Assembly (NCBI GenBank): GCA_011634665.1
Contig: WAEK01000001.1
Location: 1 to 64,000, forward strand
DNA: 64,000 bases
Reading direction: 5' to 3'
DNA from: Mortierella sp. BCC40632
Lineage: Eukaryota > Mortierellomycota > Mortierellomycetes > Mortierellales > Mortierellaceae
The first letter of the stretch is position 1, and each line of letters opens with the position of its first letter. Of the stretch, positions 57,456 to 64,000 are shown piece by piece. The position numbers and the translations under genes are program-made. Below the pieces are notes generated by a model, which saw nothing but the letters and a program-made list of their open reading frames with translations, did not search any database and was not told the origin of the DNA.

Positions 57456-58388
57456 TATCCTTGATGTGATGGAATGAAATGCAGAGATGCTGAGTAATGG
57501 ACAAGGGGTGAGATGACAAAACAGAAAGGCTGATCCAGATTAAAGAAAAAAAGAAAGAAAAAGAGAATGAACTGGCGGAGCAGAATATATGTTGTTTCTG
57601 GCTCCAACGGGCTGTATCCAGGGCTACGGCCAAAGGGCCTTGCATAGCCAAATTAGGACATATTCTTTCTTAAATCGATACAGGGTGACTCGAAGCAGCG
57701 ATGCCTTGTGCCTGAAACGGCGGTGCATTCCGTCACAACGGCGCTGATGTCAACGTAGCTGAGAAAATATACTATCTCATCGCGTTCAGTCGCTCAATCC
57801 TTTTGACCTACAAGGGTTCTCTCTCTCTCTTTCTCTCCTTTTCTAGTCCCGAGTAGACTAGTGTCAAGTGAGGCAGAAAGATACCTGGCAGCAGGCAACA
57901 GTAAACAGTGAGCAGATTCCTAGGTGCAGTGTCTCATGCTCTTTCACAGTGGCTGGAGACGACCAGCCACCGATTCATGGAGTGCCCACTTTGCAGTTTG
58001 GTTGACCCCTTCCTTCTTGCTCGCCATTAATAAGCCTATTGTCGTGCTCCGTCGTCGTTCTCTTTCTTTGCTTAGACATATTCCGTTTTATAAATGCGTC
58101 CTCCACTTCGCCCTTTTCTCTTCTCCATCCAACCTTTCTTTTACCCACCATCCATCTCTGTTTCTCTACTCCCACGCTCTCCAAGCTCTCCACTCTCTCC
58201 ACTCTCTCGACTCCTTTACACAAGGTAGTTTAGATTTGTTAACAGCCATAGCGGAGCGCCAAGCAGCGTTGTCCCTGAAAACCCCCTACTTGCGTACAAA
58301 ACCCAGACAACAGAAGTCTAACAGGCATATTTTATCTCGTTCTTTGATCACCCCCTTCCTTTCTTGCAGTAAAATACAAAGCCTAAGA
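57456..58388. promoter_or_regulatory. Divergent promoter region, acetyltransferase (-) / dioxygenase (+)
   Basis: About 930 bp. The plus-strand side has a long C/T-rich leader (58110-58215) with ctctccact repeats. A tatat sequence near 57586 might serve the minus gene. Confidence 0.4.
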
Positions 58389-59567
58389 ATGACATCCGCT
58401 ACCTCCGCAAAGCTTCCCGTCTACTTTATCTCCCATGCTGGTATGGATAAAAATTGCCCCTCTGGGGTGCAGCTCATTTTGGTTTATGATAAAGACAGTA
58501 TGCTGAGTCTTCGTAACTTGACTCCGCTCTAACAGCAATGGTACTCTTTCCCTTCTCTCCCAAATAGGCCCTAACCAGGCAGTGGACGAGTCCGTTACAG
58601 CAGACTTTTTTGCCAATCTTGGTCATCAGTGGACAGCTCTCGCCCCTTCTGCGATCCTTGTCATCAGTGCTCATTGGGAAGGTGCGGGTGGTGTCATCCG
58701 TGTCCGGACCTCAGATAAGAACCCACTCTACTACGACTTTTACGGATTTCCCGACTTTATGTATAAACTCCAATACCCTTCCAAGGGATCTCCACAACTC
58801 GCCAACCAAGTCTTGGATCTTCTTGGCAAAGTAAGTCGTTTAAACTTCTGCAAAATTTTTTTTTTTTTTTTTTTTTTTTTTAGCATAACTGACCTTCATC
58901 CCTTTCACAACAGGCAGGAATCCCAGCAGAGGCAGAGACAAAGCGAGGCATTGATCATGGAGTCTGGGTACCACTCCTCCGGATCCTACCCAATCCCACC
59001 GTCCCCATTGTACAAATGTCAATTGCCGATATGAGGACCCGACCAGCAGAGGAGGCATTTGAATACCATCTTAAATTGGGTCAGGCTCTTCAATCGCTCC
59101 GAGAACAAAACGTTTTGATTGTCGCCAGTGGAACTGCTGTTCATAACCTACGCGATTTGGGCACGTACATGCGTTCTGGCAAGGTTGCACCTTATGTCGA
59201 GCCCTTCGACAAGTTGCTAAACCAGGTTGCATTGACAGAGGTAAGCGAGAGCCACTATCTCTTCTTTTCTTTTTCTCCGCGTCAAAGGATCTGAAAAAAA
59301 AAAAAGGATTCGTATCGTGTCCAAAGACTCATGCATGTCTTCGCTTTTACTATCTCAACCACTATCTAGTCGGAAGAGGCTCGACACAAGGCCTCGGTCC
59401 AAGATTTGGCCACATCCCAATACCTTCGATCTGCCCATCCAACAGTGGAGCATCTCTTGCCATTCCACGTAGCCCTTGGAGCCGCAGGAGGAGATAAGGC
59501 CAAGTTGCTTCACAAGAACTTTTTGCTTAGTCTCTCAGAAAGTGCCTTCTCGTTTGGCGAGCTTTAA
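58389..59567 (+). CDS. Extradiol ring-cleavage dioxygenase, LigB/DODA type
   Basis: Four exons: 58389-58440, 58568-58830, 58914-59240, 59370-59567; 279 codons. This is the class III extradiol fold. The first metal His is in YFISHAGPNQ, completed by splicing. The second His is in VISAHWEG. IDHGVWVPLLRI carries the catalytic-type His, and LLPFHVALGAAG lies near the end. Enzymes of this group open catechol rings with Fe(II) or Zn(II). Plant DODA makes betalamic acid, while fungal and bacterial relatives act on varied catechols. Intron 2 holds about 26 U. The AATAAA signal (59567-59572) overlaps the last base of the stop codon. Confidence 0.93.
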
Positions 59568-59709
59568 ATAAACAAAAAGAGTAGCAAAATCAATCGCTCA
59601 AGAAGAGTCATTTTTTATTTATTTATTTATTTTTTCTCTCGTCTCTTGCATTTTTTCTTTCTGCTGATTCATGTACATGCTTGTTAATACAAATGCTGGT
59701 TCATTTCCT

Positions 59710-61075
59710 TTATGTCGATCCAGGATGTTCCGATATGACGTGCGTTGGATCGATTCCTTGTAGACCACATGCATCCAGATAGGCCAACCTGACGGACTTG
59801 CGTCGCTTGGGGTTCCAACTCTGTTTCAGATGAACTCGCTTCCGGTCTTCTTCCAAATCCACCCCCAACGGAGTCACTTGTGTGGATGAGACCCAGTACC
59901 AGGATCGACCTCGTTCTCCTCGTTCTTGAAGGTCAAAAAATTGGACTAGATACATCTTGCCCACACCTGCATGATTATTGCTACTGCTACTGCTGATGTT
60001 GTAGTTGTTGCCGTTGCTTCCACCTCCAGTGCCGTTGTTGATACCATTGTAATCGATGTTGAGTTCGCGTTGCATTTCCAGGACTTGTTCCGGTACGAGA
60101 GGACCTTTTGGATCCATAACCTATTTTGAAAAGAATATAGGCGGGAGAATCAGCGACCACAAAGATTAGAGTCGCTTCATATCAAGGAGGATGTTTAGTT
60201 TTTGTATCGGGCTTTCTAACCACCGCAAGAATCCTCTTACCTCGGCTGGAAACCATGGATATCCTTCCATCTTGGCCCAAACCAATGAGCCGTAGGCAGG
60301 TTTTCCTTTGCCAATCCCTGTGGCAGTGGCGGGACTACCATTGTTGTCTCGACCACCTTGTTTATCTAGCTTCAACTTCTTGACGACTCCTTCAGAGATG
60401 GAACCAATACTCCTTCTCTTCTTGTTGACTATTTATTCCCCACCACCGTCCCCCCATATCCCATTTTCACATACACATACACGCACACAATCAAGTCCCC
60501 CCCACCCCCACACACATATCACCAAGCACCATCATCCCATACACAACGGACCGTCGTCAAGAGAGGGCACATTGGACGTCCATTGTGGTCCGAGTTCGTT
60601 TTTTGGCCGGCGAGATCATTGTGCCGGTCGCATCGCCAATATGACGCCCGAAAGGATGGCGATGGTCGGTATTAGGGGAAAAAAAATAGAGTAATTCACA
60701 TTTGTGAAATGGTTGTTGGACGAGCGCACAAAAGGATAACGAATCAAAAGGGGAAAAAAAGAAAAAAAGAAAAAAAGAAAAAAAGAAAAGAAAAGAAAAA
60801 AAAGGAGAGGAAAAGGGAGGAAAGGGATACCAACGAGAGAAACAACATAACATAACAAGAAAGAGAAAAAAAAAAGAAAAGAGAAGAAAAGAGACTGTTA
60901 TTAAGAGAACACAGTATACAAGCTCTGTCACTTTTTTTTTTTTTTTTGTTGCTGCTGTTGTTTCCTCAACGAACATGTGTGTTGGATTAAGAGACCAGAA
61001 GGTGTCCATAAATAAAAAGGTCGAGATTTCTTTTGTTCCGCTGCTCGAGAGACGAAGAGGAAGCAAAACAAATAT

Positions 61076-61110
<35 letters not shown>

Positions 61111-64000
61111 TAGAGAGAGAAGGGGTGACTCAGAAAGTTGGTTAGGCTTCCATTATGATAGACTCACCAGCAGCGTCACTAGGATTTCCTTTGGGGACGC
61201 TCGTGCTGCCTCGCCTCGATCCTCCAGACCCGGGGGGTTCCTGGGAAGGTGTATCTGCGGACCGTAATCGTCTAGGAACCGATGATGTTTCTGTACTTTC
61301 ACCATTCTCGGCTTGGCTGCTTCTCCTAGATTCGGAGCGGCGAGGCCGCTTCTTGGGCCGCTCATCCATATCTGAGGTCCCTTCGCTTGGCTGGTCAGGA
61401 TCCAGGTCCTTATCAGCAAGCTTCGAATCCCGTCCGTGCTCGAGCCTGTGGCCAATCGCCTTTTCCTCCATATCACTTAACCCATTATCCTTTCCTGCTT
61501 CCTTCCTTGAACTAGAGTCAGGTACATCCGCCAAGGTCGTAACTTGGACCTCACTGCTGAGGCTGTCACTCGATGGTGATGCGTGTCCATTCGTCTTAAA
61601 ATGTTCATTTTCTATCGTGCTGGTTCTGTGTGATTTTGACCCTGCCGCTTCCTTGTCATTCGATCCTGTCAATGTCAATGCAGAACCATCGCTGAGTATG
61701 GACAAACCGTAGCTTTGGTCAGGCAGTACTTTTTCTTGGCTTGGTTTTGCATCGCTTGACCTGTTTTGAAGACTACTATCCGGTCGTTTATCTGACGCAG
61801 CCAGTCGAGAGCCGGTATCGGATTCCTCACGGTTTTGTCGACTAGATCGCGTTACCCTTGGTTTTGGTGAAGTGACAGATTCAGGCTTTGGGGGAGGTGG
61901 AATAGGAGAGGTTGCAGTTACGCCTTCCGCTTTCTCCATTTCTCTCTGCAAAAGCTTCAGTGCCTTGGATCTCGCATAGGCCTCCGCTCTAGCTTTGATC
62001 TTGGCGGCTTTCAGCTCCTTTTGGAGTCTTCTCTCTTCCCGGCGACGTTGATTGCTGATTTCTCGTTGTCGTTCTTTAGCAGAGAAATCTTTTGGTTCTT
62101 TAGCGACATTATCGTTCGTCCCTGAATGCTGGCCAGCCTTTTCCGAGCCCACTTCTGTTTCTTCCACCTCTTCAACCACCTCCTCCACTTCCTCTTCCTC
62201 TTCTTCCACTTCCTCTTCTTCCTCATCATCTTCATCATCATCGTCGTCCTCTCCATCCACAACGACATAGGCCCATCCTTTGGGAGCGGGTTTGTTAATA
62301 ACCTTGGCTCGGTCTACAATAGAAGGCTTTAGCCGTGATTGCAAATTGACGGCCACCGCTTTGGATTTCTTTGACTTTTGCTTCAGCTTTTCCAGCAGTT
62401 CATCGTTCTCATCCAGTCGGATCGTCGGGGCGCCATCTCCAGCCATTTGTTTTGCCTTGGCTATATCTGCCCTTGTTAACGTTGCTGTCTTTAGTTTTGG
62501 CACCTCAGGTCGAATTCGGGATCGCGATCTTGCCATGTTGATCTCCTGTGATAACAGCTGCGATGGCAATGCACGGAATCCTGGAGACATATCAAGACGG
62601 TTCTGTTTGGATGCCCCTACAGCATTAGCGACAGCAGCCGTCCGGTCTTTGGTGGCTCTTAGCGATCGTGAGGTCACGAAAGGAATGCTCGGTAGCTGTG
62701 GTCCGACTGATGAATCCCTTCGTTTCGATTTCCGGGAGCTACTGTTGTTGATTCCGATTCCTGACTTGGACACACCCGATTGTAAAAGAGTACCGTCCTT
62801 AGCGATCCTTTCTCCTGAACCCGTTCCCGAGACCATGGAGCCTTCTTCATCTCCCCCATCATCTTCATCTGGCTTATGGAATGGAACAATATTGTAAGAA
62901 AAGATCTCGGGATCGATCTGTATGTTTAGAAATCCAGTCAAAGGGTTCACATCCAGGCTTTCGTAATCCTCCATTGCCTTTTGAAGAAGAGGCTCTGCTT
63001 GTTTCGACTGTCGACTAGCAGCGCGATAATAGGTAGTATCGACCTTGTTGTAGGTCAGGCAGTTTTGGTATATACGACGCGCATCCCCCTAAAATAAGCA
63101 TTGAACATGAAGTAGATCAGAATGAGCACCTTGTAAGTTTGACCTATATGTACTATACCCCGCATGAGCTGTTCCAAAGAAAAGCAAATCCTGAGCAACA
63201 TACAGCAAACTCTTCAACTGTCTGGTACTTGTGTGCATTCAGTTTCTCGCTCATCGTCTGGAAGCTGATTGGGTCCTTGATCACCTCATGGTAGTCCCGG
63301 ACTTCTTCTGCAGAGATTGGATATGCGAAATACTTTTGTCGATCAAGCCTAGTGACCAAATTAGAATCATGGACGAGACGATTAGACCTACTATCTACTG
63401 ATCAGTATCTTTTGCTCGACAAAGAAAAGACTTGACAATTACCTCTCAAGCTCTCCTAAAGTGTCCTCCAGAATGGTCTTTAGAGGGAACATGATCTTGC
63501 ACAAATACCGGTTCTGAATTTCTTGTCGCTTCAGCTTGGCCCGCTCTCGCTTCCGAACTAGCTCTGCCAACATGCGTACTTTTTCGAGATCGCCTCGGAG
63601 CATTAACTGAGTCTGAAGCTTCTTCATTTTTTCTTCTTCTGTTTGACGATGAGCAGATGCCGAGGCCGTCCAGGGTTCGAGGTGAAGTCGTTTCAGTAGA
63701 GGTGCTCCCCGTCGAGATTCTCGCTTCAGTGACCAATATTTGCAAATCGTATACAAAAACTGAAGCGCCGTAGATTTCTTCAAAGCTGTCGTTTTGGCGC
63801 CAAGTCTGCTCACATAGGGCAAGAGTCGTTGAACAATCAATGCCGGTGCAAGGGGAGCCCCAGGGCTATAGTGTTTCTGATGAGCCAGCGCCGCCTTGGA
63901 TGTCCTGGCACTATTCAACGCCGCCGCTGCTGCTGCTACCGAAGCATCTGATGCGCCCTTGTCACTGTTAGTCATGGAAGGTCGTCGTTGGATGGAGTGG
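59710..64000 (-). CDS. BRPF-like chromatin scaffold, bromodomain plus PWWP, 5' part outside window
   Basis: Exons in the window: 64000(open)-63443, 63348-63204, 63088-61168, 60428-60241, 60120-59710. Reading from the right edge: ICKYWSLKRESRRGAPLLKR, typical of the region after the PHD fingers of BRPF proteins, and a charged helix. A bromodomain follows (LDRQKYFAYPISAEEV, DYHEVIKDPISF, NCLTYNKVDTTYY with the acetyl-lysine Asn). Then a long disordered part contains an acidic run (DDDDEDDEEEEE) and basic clusters, and a C-terminal PWWP domain (LVWAKMEGYPWFPAEV, VQFFD, SWYWVSSTQVTPLG). Animal BRPF1-3 hold MOZ/MORF or HBO1 acetyltransferases on chromatin; yeast NuA3 uses Nto1. The 739-bp intron (60429-61167) joins the PWWP in phase. 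Without it the protein would stop at 61142. The ORF stays open at the right edge, so the PHD part lies beyond. Confidence 0.9.

Noticed and set aside
62011..62332. Lys/Trp-rich minus frame and Ser/Phe-rich plus frames
   Set aside because: Shadows of the acidic run of the BRPF-like gene in other frames.

Overview
The window reads as nuclear DNA of an early-diverging filamentous fungus. A Mortierella-type (Mucoromycota) genome is my inference from gene content and style. Genes carry short GT-AG introns of mostly 58-210 bp. The gene set includes a Crh-type cell-wall transglycosylase, a GPI-type chitin deacetylase, an ergosteryl-glucosidase-type GH5 enzyme, a VTC1-like protein and an IFI27/ISG12-like protein. 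Eleven multi-exon models were built by hand from splice signals; every one that is complete gives a length divisible by three, which supports the exon borders.

Region 1, about 1-21500, is repeat-rich. It holds a gag relic with a CCHC knuckle, a 20-bp minisatellite open in all three minus frames, and a decayed RNA-guided-nuclease-like Fanzor gene. The Fanzor gene is followed on the same strand by a decayed Mutator-like (MULE) transposase with FAR1-type, DDE and SWIM parts. Further right are polyA-tailed retroposon pieces with clear target-site duplications, a 550-bp repeat present twice in inverted orientation, an intact IFI27-like gene, a hAT transposase relic, two long-TIR foldback elements and a tRNA-Pro.

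Region 2, about 21840-37605, is gene-dense. On the minus strand lie a GH5_12-type beta-glucosidase ending in a CaaX box, a GH16 Crh-type protein with a C-terminal membrane anchor, COQ2 (ubiquinone synthesis) and a DDX59-like DEAD-box helicase. A divergent promoter then leads to a Ser-rich plus-strand gene and a Cue1-like CUE protein.

Region 3, about 37606-39660, is a repeat island. It holds a second, identical tRNA-Pro and a complete 717-bp MULE-type foldback element with a perfect 10-bp target duplication.

Region 4, 40092-64000, is gene-dense again: a YbaK-domain protein, a VTC1-like membrane protein, chitin deacetylase, a mitochondrial carrier, a single-pass membrane protein, an ACSF2-like acyl-CoA ligase, a GNAT acetyltransferase, a LigB/DODA-type extradiol dioxygenase, and the 3' part of a BRPF-like bromodomain-PWWP chromatin scaffold that runs off the right edge.

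The most unusual content is the Fanzor-MULE pair and a set of tiny polyA stubs. The stubs are TSD-flanked insertions keeping only 3-40 bases of a common 3' end, which suggests a retrotransposition machinery that often aborts almost at once. They may explain part of the many 15-30 nt A/T runs in the window.
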